A DNA stretch of 64,000 nucleotides from assembly GCA_000310025.1 (NCBI GenBank), contig FN649739.1:2889081-2953080 (forward strand), in the 5' to 3' direction. This stretch comes from Ectocarpus siliculosus. Taxonomy: Eukaryota > Sar > Phaeophyceae > Ectocarpales > Ectocarpaceae. Under the pieces are notes generated by a model that was given only the letters and a program-made list of their open reading frames with translations, made no database searches and was not told the DNA's origin. A program made the position numbers and the translations under genes. Shown here piece by piece: positions 1 through 11,739 of this stretch (the first letter of the stretch is position 1; every line of letters starts with the position of its first letter).

Positions 1-3000
1 CCTTTAACAGGGGGTGGAAAATTGACACTGCGATGTTTAAGGCTACAGACGAAGGAATACCGGCCTGAGACAAATATGACAGTGATGGTCTTGAGAAGGC
101 ACCACCCCCCAGGCATGCATACGGCACCAGGGGGCGTTGCATGGTAACCTGTATCGGGCGTTTCACGTCGACTCAGTGTCTGCACCGCACCATGCCAAGA
201 TCGATGTTTGCAAACACTCTTGATGGTTCAAGGGGTCGGTAAAAGTGCCATCAACAAAATTGAATTTTCTGTGCGTGGGGAACGTCGAGCCGAGAGCAAT
301 GAAAAGCAACGAACAGACTTGCCTTGTCCTTGTAATTGTAGATCTTGTCCCTGCCCTCGAAGACGACGGTCCCTCCTTGTTGAGTGATCAGCTCTTTGTC
401 CGGGGGGGCAAGTTTATTCCACTTGGTGACGATCTGGCGCATGTTCTGCAGCCGTAAGGTGGCGACCTCAAGGGGTCTGGAACCACGCGTCCCAAGGAAG
501 TCGAACTCCTTAGGAGCAGGACGAACGGGGACAGGAACAAACGGGTGTAACTACCCACAAGGAATTTCTTACCTCCGGAAGAACGTCAGTCCTTCGCTCT
601 AGTCAGCACGCGAGGGACGCGATATTGCGTGCATAATCAGGAGCAAAGCAATTCCGAGAGAGCCCTGCCATTCGCCAACAGACAAAACAGCCCTACATCC
701 AGCTAACAACGTATGAGATGGTGATATTTCTGAGGTACCGTGGTATGTCGTAGACACCGCACACGGGCCTCTGCTTCTGCGCGCCCAGGTTTGCACGAAA
801 GCAAACATGCACGTGCTACCGAAAAAAAAAAGGAAATATATTGTAGAACGACACAACGAGCGATGGGATTTTCACTGCGAAGCAAAGCTTCCGCGCGAGC
901 AAAGAACTGCATACGTGCAAGTGCTGCCGAGTCGCTGCCGGAAGGACAGCTGATAGGAGTTTTCACCGCAAGCCACTAATTCTCTGCGATGCGGAGGACT
1001 TGGTTGGGGCGTATACTACCCAAATCGGGCAGTACGTAAGTAAACTAAACTTGTACATCCGACTGGGTGAGAACGATTGAGCGGTACGGTCCTGTGTTGG
1101 TCCCCCGTTTGGAATACCTTGTTGTCGACCATGCTCAGAGCGCTCGAAACCCAGTCCGCGTTCGAGTTGGGGTCTCCTACATACCCCTTCAAAACCTGAC
1201 ATAGACACGCAAACGTAGAGGTGTCCCGTTAGGTTATTGAACGTTCTTTCCGTGTCGAATGGTCTAGGGTCGCGGTCCGCGTTGCACAAGCGAGAGCTTG
1301 GAGTCCTTCAGACCCGTGCCGCCCCAGTCAGCGACTGTCGACATACCGAGGCACGATGTGCACACAAAGGCGGGCGCATCTACCGCAGTGATGCATTGAC
1401 CAGGGCACGTGCATCGGTGCAGTTATGATTAGTCTTGCCGTTTCGTTAGATTGTACTCGAAAACTCCTTGTCATAGCGGTCAACATCGACAATGATACAG
1501 CCTGCACGACAACATTTGGACGCACGCATAGAGTCGTGGGAACTTGCAGCACATTTGCCGAGCTTAAAAACACATCACCGCAACTCTTGAGTCTGCGCTC
1601 TCGCCATTGCGTGGCTTCGTGTGGATCACTATGGAAACATTGGCCAGCACCGCACTAGCACAGGGCAGGGTCGGCAGCAGCCCCGAACTCACCGCTTGGA
1701 TAGTGCCAGGCGACCTGCAGAGACGTCCGGGAGGGTTGGGATTCCACGGCGAAGTTGACGTTGGACGCCGAGACCCATGAGAACATCAAGAAAGGACAGC
1801 ACCAAACGCATCATTGCCTTGGCGGATCGCCCCAGAAACGCTCATAGCATCGACAAGTCGCGATTTGCGCGACTCGGAAGAGGAGAGTTCTCGCCATGGC
1901 ATCCCGGGTGAAATAAGCCAGTATACTGTACCGGAAATAATTGGGAAAATGACTTCCGCAGGTGTGCCCACTGGCGTGGTTGCTATGTCGTGGTGAACGA
2001 TCAAATACCGCGCATCATGAGTGTTAACTTCTTGCACAATGACTCGAGGTGGGGATCAACTTCCCCGGTAAAAAAAGGGCATGCCGAACGCACTTCAGAA
2101 TAAGTACAGGAACAGTCCGGCACTTCAATTGATTCGAGTCATGAAATTTTCTGCGCACACAATAATTGGGTTGGAGCAGATTGATATCGAAGAGCGCATG
2201 CAGAGCCTAGCGGGTGGCATGTAAAATGTTGGCGTCCCCGACACCGTGCGCCCACACCATGCACATGGCGTCATCTCGACCAAGCATAGAAACCATAATC
2301 GCTGATCGACCAGAATACCATATGCGGCAGGGGAGCGATATATGAGCGCAACAACTGTATGACGAATTCCATCAACATGCCCAGAGACGTACTTGTACTC
2401 GAACACAATCCTGTCCATACTGGTACGGCCATATCAAGGGTGCCTCACGGGGCAACGGGGAAGATATCACGCTTGTTTATGAGTGCCGTGCCCCCACAGT
2501 CGCGGGAAGTTTCTTTGAACGCAGGTGTTGAACGAACACACACAGCCAGCACATCTTCCTCGCAATCGATCTGTCGCTTTCTTTCCTAACAGGTCCGGAA
2601 TGTTGAGAAAGGCTTTGCATGCTCACCCGATGCCAGCAAGCATCGGAAGTAGTCGAAGGTAAGGGTTGATCTTCCTGTCTCCGGGCAATCGCGGTTCGAA
2701 GCCGTTCGAGAAGCCGAGCGCGGAGTAGGCTTGCCCCGTTGCATCCTGCACAGTCGCAAATTGGTACGTACCACGTTCGTTTGCGTTCCCGAAATTGGCC
2801 TAACGGCTCTCAGCACTGCAACGATCATTTAACTCGTTCTTCGATGCGATTGGCACAACAGCGATAACAACCCATGCTCAGACGAACAACGTTATTGGAC
2901 GGACCGGTACATCCGTTGTAATATGCATACCCCATTTTCAACCGATAAGCTGTCTAATGTTTGCACAACGAGTACACAATACATCAATTCGCAAAAAGAT

Positions 3001-5518
3001 GTGAATATGCTAAGACAGAAACGCGTGGGCGAAACAACACGGCCGTTTGGCGCGCATCAATTGATGACAGTTTGTCTCAGAGACAACAACGAACGTGTCG
3101 AAAAAAATCGGACAAGTCCCCAAGAATAACATCATCTGTTCAGAGGAAAGGCGTCTCGGTGCGCAAATCACGCTTATGGAATCTTGAAACGGTGCTGAAA
3201 TGGCAATGGAAACGAATAGTCCATAATCTGTGTGTTATGTGACACAACTAGCACCGACCCAACGGATTGTCACCGCATTACGCAACTTCATACGGTACAG
3301 CCAATGAAAGGTAATGCGGATCAGGTTCGAGTGCAGCTCACCATGAACATGTTGTCCAGGGGGAAACCAGTTTCGGCGCAAAAGTCCCTGGCAGCGTCAA
3401 CGGTGCCGAGGCTAACTCCAACTACCCCGACGCCTGCATCGTCAATCTGCGGTAAGTAATGCCGAAGCTTTTGCGCGTACTCCCTATGAGAGGAACACAG
3501 ACGGCGACGAGCATACCGGCGTAGAAGGGACCTTGAGATAGGAACAATCCTCTCTCGTGAACAAGAGAAATCGGTACAACACAATGCCCTGGTCTCCGAT
3601 GTGAGCGAGGCGACAGGAACCATGAGGACCGTTCTACACCTGGGTTTCTATAAGGCGACCCAGCACCAGAGCACGCACTCTGCTAGTTGGAGGGCAACGT
3701 AAGCACCCGAACGTAGTATGCTAGCTGCTGCAATGACACGCCTTGGTATCTTCTAAGGCGCATCAGTTTATCAAACAGACGAACTCAAACACAGGCTGGC
3801 ACATTGGGGATTGGGCCAGTGAGATGGTGCTACCCTGTCTCCATGCTCCTCTGCGTCGACCCCGGGCTGTCTTGGCTCACACCATTTTCATCAGGGTTCA
3901 CTGCAGGACCACTCTCGAGTTCGTTGGATACCCCACTCTCTCTGCCTCACCACGAGTTGAAGTCAGCCGTGTGGGTAAAGAAGGCCACAATCGTCTTCTT
4001 GCCCGGGGCCGGCTCCCACGCGCTCAGGAGGTCCATCTCCTTGCCGCTTGACGCGCTCTTCACGGAAACTCCACGCAGCAACTGCCAAAGGGCGAGCACG
4101 TTGTTTTCCATGGCAAGGTTCGTTTGAAGCACGGGTCTTCCTTGTTGTCGAGGAGGCGGGGGGCGTACAGAGAGAAGGAACAGACTGTCGGGACCCGAAA
4201 CACTTCAACCCCGGATTTCCCGCACGAATATGAAACTGTCTTGTCGAGTACGTCGCCATCTCCTCAACACTATCAAGTGTTGGTCAAACAAAAGAACCAT
4301 GCACCGAACCGTGTGGAAGGAACCCTGTATCATGTCGACACGTTGTCTCACTCACTGGCACGCTGTAGTACTACAATATCATGGCCCCCAATGCGAGCGG
4401 GGTCTTCGAAGTGCGCGTGGGTCGACTCAACACAAAAAACCCACGCTTTTCGACCTAGCCGGGGTGGAGTCATGCTTCGCAGACCTGAACATGCAGAGAG
4501 GGAGGGCTGTAGCACAAGAACCGCTTGAGGGACGAAGAATTCGGAAGGTAAACGACAGAAATTGGTGTTCCGGGGGGACTAAGTGTCACAAAACATAACT
4601 ACAGCAAGGAGAAGCAAGCGCTGTGATCACCAGAGGTCCGCAAACTTGACTAACAAATATTCTATTTCGAGAAGTACGTTGGTAGCAGCAATGTTTTTTA
4701 CACCACCGTATGTATGATCACAAGCGGACAGAGACCGCAACAGCAATGGTCATAGGTCGGAGACCGACAGCCATCAATAAACACAGACTGTTATCGCATC
4801 ATCATCCCACCATTTCTCTGCAGTAATAGGAAGCTGCCAGGACGTCGGACATGCTCGGATTCTCGGATACCAAAGAAGGAGGTGCTGGTTGGAGGTGCTA
4901 CAATATGCATAGACTACGCCATGTGTCTAGGCGCTATCAGCTGTACATGCATACATCGCCTTCTAAAAAAGTAGAGTTGTGGGGATCAAAAGCACCGAGT
5001 CCCGGGCCTGCAAAAATGGAGGAGAAATACCACCCAGGAGCTCCATATACATGTTCCTTTCAATCGTTGCAAGCAACACTCAGCTCGGCCAAACACGGAC
5101 TCCTTGCGCGACCCAACTCTACCGTCAGAACGGCAACCTGACATGATCATCCGCAGCTGTCACAAATGCAGGCAGTCAGCGCGCCTTCCGCGGGGTACGA
5201 GCAGTTCAAATATGTAGATCAACGCATGAACACGACACAAACTCGACAAAGGACACCAGGACCCGTGTCTCTGATGACTCTCATCGCCCCTCCTCTCACC
5301 TCATATTCATCAGACGTGGTCGAGGTCTCCAAGCTGCTGCTGCTGCTGCTGCTGCTCGACCGCACCATAACGCCGTCGCACCGAGGACGCTTCTCCCCCT
5401 GCCGACCCCTTCCAGCAACTGCAGCTCGTTGCCCCCCCGGCACGAAACTGGCCCCTGGATCAACCAGGGCACACAAGACCACTCCACACGACAACGCAAC
5501 ACGCCCAGCACAGCGCAT
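1..5518 (-). CDS. Plastid-targeted peroxiredoxin-like protein (AhpC/TSA fold), 3' end outside window
   Basis: Spliced minus-strand gene. Exons in transcript order: 5518-5300, 4081-3951, 3483-3342, 2745-2627, 1714-1693 (22 bp microexon), 1195-1118, 508-323, and 64 to beyond base 1. All phases agree, giving about 320 aa so far. Exon 1 encodes a hydrophobic signal peptide ending in GASFVP, the A-x-F cleavage signature of stramenopile bipartite plastid presequences, then a basic and poly-Ser linker. The rest fits the plant/cyanobacterial thioredoxin-fold peroxiredoxin-like family: GKKTIVAFFTHTADFNSWEY, ETGFPLD, INPYLRLLPMLAGIGSPGT, LATLRLQNM-type segment (here VATLRLQNM), TQQGGTVVFEG. The usual peroxidatic Cys position reads THTADFNSW, without cysteine, as I recall for several plastid members, so classic peroxidase activity is doubtful. 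The 3' boundary of the sixth exon (AAG|gtattc) is the least certain. The intron after 323 has a GC donor (gcaagt). Seen: motifs and phases. Inferred: plastid location. Confidence 0.82.
5334..5356. repeat. CTG trinucleotide tract
   Basis: About eight CTG units on the plus strand. On the minus strand this lies inside exon 1 of the peroxiredoxin-like gene and encodes its serine run (AGC codons), between the plastid presequence and the folded domain. Confidence 0.9.
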
Positions 5519-5788
5519 CTTGATCTCGGCAGATCGTCAGTGTGGGCTGTTGATCTGATCAATTTTAATTTTTGCGCTGCAAAATGTGCCCCCGGTTTCC
5601 CGAACCACATCGCCTCGTGGATATTCTGGAACGTCGAAATTAGCAATTCTCAGCTGATGTGCCCCCCAGGTTTAGGTTAGGTTGGGGTTAGCGCCCCACA
5701 TGGCAGCAGGTTTTCGCTCATCGTCAACAACGTTGCCATGGCTGGGCCGGATGGGTTGGAGCGAAGAAGGCGGCATGTTGGCACTCCC
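5519..5788. promoter_or_regulatory. Short divergent intergenic region, probable bidirectional promoter
   Basis: About 270 bp separate the ATG of the minus-strand peroxiredoxin-like gene (5518) from the proposed ATG of the plus-strand proteasome-like gene (5789). No other coding signal is visible here. Promoter function is inferred only from the head-to-head arrangement; I see no unambiguous TATA or initiator element. Confidence 0.4.
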
Positions 5789-8700
5789 ATGATAGCCGTT
5801 TTTGTTTTCTTCTATTGTGCGATGCTGTTGAGCTCGGTGTCAGGGGCGAGAGAGTCTAGCAAAGGGTGAGCAATGCATAACGCACAACCTACAGCCGAAC
5901 GTTACGGCACTCGTCTTCGTACACCCCATGACCCACTTCGCAGCGCATTGATGTCGATGTATGTGGGCACGAGGTGCTGTAGACAGCTTGGTACATTTCT
6001 GCAACATGATACGCTGCATGACGTTTGCTGCGGCAGAATGAGAATCATGTGTGCCTTGAAGGTACAGACGTGCATCTTCTCATCCGGATAGGAGCTCGTC
6101 CGACATGGGCGGCTTTTGGGAAACAGCCTCCACATTGCCAAAGCAGTGTGCAATCCTGGCGCCGCGCGTGCTTGACGTGTTGACGTGTCCCAAGTGTTTG
6201 CGGTGCTGTGACTGTGAGCAATAACCAATTTTGCTCTACCAGCAGAGCCAGTGCGACATGTACTACGCATCAGTGTCTGTCTGCAGTCAACAAGCTCTGT
6301 GTCGCATCCCTGGACAGCGATGGTTGTGCTGGCTCTCTGTTTCCTCTGGGATGCTTTACTGTAATCCGCTGTGGCTGGCTACTATTTTACACCACGCTTC
6401 TGGCCGCGCGGCCGGGTATCTCTGGGTTACGAACGCTACGGACTTTAAGGGCGCAGGGGGGATCGCAGTGTCTCCTCTTCAAAAATCCAGGAAACGCCTG
6501 CAAATCTCAGAGTTCCAAAGTCTAACTCCAGTACGAAACTACAGTCGCAAATTAACCGCCCGCCGCGGTCGCTTGGGTACAATGTGAGTTTCTGGGATCG
6601 TAGCCCTTGTAATACACGGCAGATTAGCGGTCCGAGATGTTCCAAACGATCTTTTTATCATCGAGATCGGCAAGCTACAAGCAGGGTTTGCTGCTGTGCG
6701 GTTCGAATTTAAAATGCTTCAAGCATGCAGTTACGGCGAATATGCACCAGTGTGAGTGTGTGGGGCTGCGAACTTCTGCGCAGCTCTTCCCTGACATGTC
6801 CTACTCGTCGCCATATTCGATTTGAATGCCTGGGGTCATGCATATGTAGGTCACGCCACAAACAAAGGTGCTTGAGACGTTTAAAAATCGGACCGCACAG
6901 CAGCTTAAAAAACCCTGCTTGTAGCTGACGATCTCGATGATAGAAAGATCGTTTGGAACATCGCGGACCGCTAGTTTGCCGCGTATCACAAGAGCTACGA
7001 TCCCAGAAACTAACATTGTCCACCAGCGACCGCGGTGGGCGTTTAATTCGCGATGGTAGTTTCGTACTGGAGTTAGACTTTGGAAAACTGAGATATGCAG
7101 GCGTTTCCTGGATTTTTGAAGAGGAGACACTGCAGTCCCCCCCGCGTCCAAAAGCCGATTACCAATGGCTGCAGGTCGCTAAAATATCGTTCGCATGTCA
7201 GTCTGGAACCTTTTCTTACGTGTTCGAGCTGCTGATCGCTTCGGGCGCCTCCTGTCTTGCACTCTCGCTCCAGGTACGATGCAGATCTGACGCTGTTCTC
7301 GCCGGAGGGCAGGCTCTACCAAGTGGAGTACGTCATGCGCGCTGTGGGGCACTACGGTTGTCCAGCGGTCGGGGTGCACGGAGAAGGTTGCTGCGTCGTC
7401 GCGTGCAAGCGAGATTTGCCGGCAAGTCTTGTGTGACACCGAACACACCGCAAGCGTAGTAATACCAGTGTTTATTGGACTTTCTTGCTGTTTTTCTTTG
7501 CGAACGCGTTGGTGAGTGAGATTACACGATGGCTCGGCGGTCGGAGTATGCGGAAGGAGCTAGCAAGTATCATGAAGCGCGGGAATTAGTATGCCTTTCT
7601 GCGTTAAGCTGGATGGGACTTGCTTGCCAGGAAACCAAGGCAAGTACGCATACCGCTGAAGGAAAACGGAAACACGAGAGTAACTCCTGTACGGCCTTCC
7701 CCCTGGAGGCCTCATACGTTCGGAAGACCTACCGAAAGGTGTAACATACATTCGGAAGGTAGATGACAACACGCACAGCGAAATAACCATTTGTAGTGGT
7801 CTGACAAATGGCTATTGTTCGAGAAAGCTGTGCACACAGTTGTGCGCGGGCAACTGCAGGCCGAAACAGCTGAGCAAACGATTGGTAAAGACACTAGTCG
7901 TGGAGTTGGCTGCTGTTGGTGTTGAACGTGATCAAACGGTTGTGTGCGTAGGTTGTTAGTTGTAGTTGAACAGGGTGTGAAGTGTTCCCCCCGTCCCGCC
8001 TATGTATTTACCCTGATGGCCTCTTTGACATGACACTTGTCTCTTCCACACTGTCCAGCCGAAAAGGGAGGACTTTGGTGACAACAGATTCAACCGGACA
8101 GAGGGCACCTACCAAACATTTGGTAGTATACATGCGTGGGGAGCAAAAGAGGTGTCGTACTACTGGTGTAGGCGGGGTTGAATTTAGGTAATACCACCGT
8201 GCCAGGCGAGTCGAACATTTTGCCTGCGAGGTAAGGCTCAATTTCCATTGCCTCATGAAATTATGGAGGATCCTGTCTCTGTTGACTCACATCTCGTGCG
8301 TTGTCACAAATGTTCGCGCGCGTTTGCTGCTTTTTTTGTAGCAGGATGAGCTAGTGTACCCCGATTCTGTAACCAGCATCTTTCGGATAACTGACGACAT
8401 CTACAGTGCGGCCACTGGAATGACCGGCGACGTTCGGTATCAGGTGAATATCATCTAGCCGTTGCCGCCAGCTCCATGAACGCGACAATGACACGTTGCG
8501 AGTGAGAAGACGAAACCGTCACAACCCTCCGATGGACGGTGGTTGTTGGGGTGTTCAGCACAGATTGAGTAAGAACCCGGCATGTACGTCATGCCCTACA
8601 TATTCTAAGAAGAAAATGCCCGCCGTGCAGAACCTTACGGGACAACTCGTTTGTGTCGACTTGTTTTGGTGCTTTACTCGAAGGAATCGATGTCGATGAA

Positions 8701-10682
8701 CGAAAAACGCGACCCCATGAATGCCCAGGCTCTTGTCTGTTGGGCGTTCTTTCATCCACTTGTTTGTCTTTGCTGGTGGAGACTCGCCGAAGCCGATGGA
8801 GAAAAACGCCTGGCGTGCAGCACAGCGACGACTAGCTGGTGGCCACAAAGTCCATTTTGTGAAGCGGGCGGGCCATATGACCGGTACATTCATTATTGCA
8901 GGGCCGGCACGCACGCATGACCGTATCGTGCCGTCAGGTGAAGCGGGCGCGGCTTCAGGCACTAGAATACAAGAGGCAATACGGCAGCTCTATGCCTTCG
9001 CGGTTGCTTGCTCTCGCGATGGCCGACGCCGCCCAGGTTAGTGAGACGGGTTAGTCTTGCATCAAGGGTTCGGTTTTTATCCTGCCGCGAAGTCACTGGT
9101 GTGCTTTAACCTGTCTTGGTGGAAGTGATGCGCACTTTACACAAGCCACGGCAACATGCTTTGACCGTTACGCCCTTGAACAATCTGGTCGGTCCGCAGG
9201 TGAACACTCAGCACGCGGCTCTGCGGCCGATGGCTTGTGTCTCCTTGATTATCAGGTACCTGCACTTCTCCGCAACATATGGCACTGAAGTTGGTTTCTG
9301 TTGTCGAGAATGATTCGACCGAAGTTGCTCCCAGGATAACCCCCCTGTGCTGATTCGTTCGCGTCGGCATCCCCTCAACACAGCTCGCCCGTTCACGCCA
9401 TCTACAGGCGTCTCTCGAACAATGGAGACCTGAGCCATTGATTGTGCGTAACCTGCGTTTGCTTTACGTTGCAGCGTGGATGATCCGACGGGACCCGCTC
9501 TGTTTCGGATAGAACCTTCTGGGCAGGTGTTCCAAGCATGGGTGAGGCGTTTGTGTTCCGATACTTGCCTCTTATTCGTCATGCCAGAGGAAGCTGTGTC
9601 GTGCATGGGCAGAATTCTCGGGTATGAACTTCATAGTGAAGCTGCCAGATCGTTTCTTCGTTGTTGCCTGCCTGAGCTGAATACAGCGTGGCCGATTCGG
9701 GCGAAGTACCTATGCAGACCTTCGGCGGTTCTCGATGTTGCTGTTCAGACACGCTTGATCTCTCTGAGCTGAGCCCAGGCTGAGTCCTCCCAAATCGCTC
9801 TGAGGGTTTCATCATCATCATACGAGCGCCGACGCTGCCGCAGTTAGCGCCCGGTCTTCGTAGCCGTTCTGTCACCTTCCGAACGGCATCATCACATGAC
9901 CAACAGCCTCACTTTTCCCCAAAGAGAATACTGGGCTCGCGTAGCCGCGGTGTTGGCGATTCTCACCCTCGCGAGCATGCGGTGCTGTGTCCATGCAGGG
10001 CACCGCTGTAGGCCGCGGCAGCGCAGCCTCCTCGGATTTCTTGGAGGAGGCCCTGAAAGCAGCGGCATCGAGGGACGGGAGAGGGAACAGCCGACAAGAG
10101 TCCACATCGTCAGTGGGGGGCGACGAGCACCGCACTCCAGACAAAGATTATTTTCCAGGAGTCCCTAATCCGTCAGTGATGAATGCTGAGAAGGAAGACG
10201 ATGATGGTCAAGGCCGTACGACAAGCGATGCACCCGCTCATGAGATCGTTGGGGACCGTGAAGGGGATGAAATTTCCGATGATGATGTTGACGCCGACAA
10301 CGTTGACGTCCAAGGGCCAGATGAAGAAACTCACAGGAAGCGAGGGAGTGAGGCAGGGGGGAAGATGACAGAGCCCTCAGATGAAAGTACGCCGGGGGAC
10401 GGCGGAGAGATTGGGACCGGGTTCGGGGTGGTGGGGGAGATGGAGACTGTGGAGCTGGCGTTACAAGCTTTGTCCAAGGTGGGGTTTGACTGTGTCTGTG
10501 CTTGTTTGCTTAAGGTCGAGCCGAACATCGCCCGTTTCCTTCATCGTGACAATTGTAAGCATGTGTCCCCCATGCGCAATGAAGCCGCAGCACAACTGCG
10601 CACAACGAAGGAGCCCGTAATCATGGTGACACCGGGGAGTTGCGACCGAGAGTCGTCCTCTTTGTGTCGTCCAGTTATGTAG
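5789..10682 (+). CDS. 20S proteasome alpha-type subunit (alpha1/PSMA6-like) with predicted signal peptide and acidic insertion
   Basis: Exons: 5789-5865, 7274-7421, 8345-8443, 8938-9036, 9200-9255, 9475-9541, and 9999 onward (open to a stop at 10680-10682). Phases agree throughout. Exon 2 carries the alpha-subunit signature YDADLTLFSPEGRLYQVEY; later exons give VTSIFRITDDI and ATGMTGDVRYQVKRARLQAL, ADAAQVNTQHAALRPM, DDPTGPALFRIEPSGQVFQA, GTAVGRGSAASSDFLEEAL and ETVELALQALSK, in the order expected for alpha1/PSMA6. Exon 1 (25 codons) encodes MIAVFVFFYCAMLLSSVSG, a classic signal peptide, followed by only ARESSKG before the core. Between DFLEEALK and ETVELAL lies an extra acidic stretch of roughly 100-120 residues absent from usual alpha subunits (235-260 aa). 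Intron 2 uses a GC donor (gcaagt). The C-terminal strand (usually ..EIEVGVV) was not found, so the 3' end is uncertain; exon 1 is also less certain than the core. Confidence 0.75.
6451..7149. repeat. Inverted repeat (foldback-like), 0.7 kb
   Basis: Arms of about 275 bp at 6451-6725 and 6868-7149 are reverse complements with scattered mismatches, around a spacer of about 140 bp. Outer ends share the run gcagtgtctcctcttc. It lies inside intron 1 of the proteasome-like gene. Neither arm has a transposase-like frame; both read open for 60-odd residues, which is a side effect of the arms being copies. No clear target-site duplication was seen. Probably a non-autonomous element. Confidence 0.75.
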
Positions 10683-11652
10683 CACCCACACCCAGCAGGA
10701 TAAAAAACATCTACGCTCCGTTGAGGAAAGGCTGTCTGGGGCGATACTGAGCAGAGGCGTCCCAGGAGGGATCCAGGCTCACGCTTACTTGGGATATAGT
10801 CTGTGCCATGGGATGTGGATACCCTGGAAACATATACCTATGGGCGTAAATATGTTTGAACTCCCCAGTGGGCTAGGCGAAAGTTCCGTTGTGGTTGCTG
10901 AACTACGGTTGTTTCGAGCTTCGGCGTCACGGAATGAACATAGAGCTTTGTTTCGTTGCAAATTCACATTCTGGTTGCCCCAGAAGTAGGACGCGGGTGC
11001 GACAAAGGGCAAAGCAACGGCCTGGAATTCACCAGTGCGTTTTCTCGTTCATAAAAATTATCTCACACGTGTGGTACATCGTGAACACCAGATTTTTCAG
11101 GTACGTCCCGAACACCAGATTTTTCAACTTCCGTTTCACTCCAACTAGCACTGTATTGTTTGACACAATGGTTTTCGACTATCAGTACATGTAGTATGAA
11201 GACGTCTGAGCGACTTACTGTAGTATCCCCATATCACCCTCATCCCCCATTTCCATGACAACTACCAACCGCGAACAAAGCCCCGACCAGTGCACTACTA
11301 ATATGTTAGGAGCACGTGGCGGCGTTTGTTTGCGCCCCCCTGCCTCCCCCTCGGTGTTTGCCATCGGGATTGGGTTTTCGTCGCTTGGCAACGACGTTGT
11401 AAAACAAGCCATTTCACTTCGTGAACTCGGCAACCAGGTTACCGTTTTTTTTTACCTCTGTTTTTTTTTTGCGGTTACCATAATGGTGGTCGAGTAGATT
11501 ATGCTGTGCGGGGTGGAGAACCCTCACTCCGCGCAAGGGGGGTGATCGCACCACGTTGTGTTGAAATGGTCAAGCATCCTCGAGGCAGTCTTCGAGGCAG
11601 TTACACAGTGCTTATAACTGTCTCTGGAAGTGAAAGCACCAGAAAATAATTA
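10683..11652. other. Intergenic, no gene recognised
   Basis: No convincing exon. A direct duplication of a short phrase (gaacaccagatttttca) occurs at about 11082 and 11109. The missing last exon of the proteasome-like gene could lie here, but I could not find its expected IEVG-type strand. Confidence 0.4.
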
Positions 11653-11735
11653 GGGAAAACGACACAACAGGGTATACCCTGGCCGAAAAGCGAAACACCT
11701 GGGTACACAGTCAATAACAGCAGTAAATGCACTCA
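11653..11735 (+). repeat. Left terminal inverted repeat of the 10 kb element
   Basis: 83 bp, reverse complement of 21558-21639 with about two mismatches and one 1-bp indel. It contains the palindromic core cagggtataccctg at 11668-11681. Confidence 0.85.
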
Positions 11736-11739
11736 TATT

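Noticed and set aside
5166-5558. 130-residue plus-strand open frame
   Set aside because: Antisense of the peroxiredoxin-like exon 1, which has a signal peptide, the ASF motif and a phase-correct donor.
9987-10159. Start of an independent gene at ATG 9987
   Set aside because: The ATG lies just upstream of a good acceptor (ccatgcag), and the frame from 9999 continues the proteasome fold in phase, so it is an internal exon.
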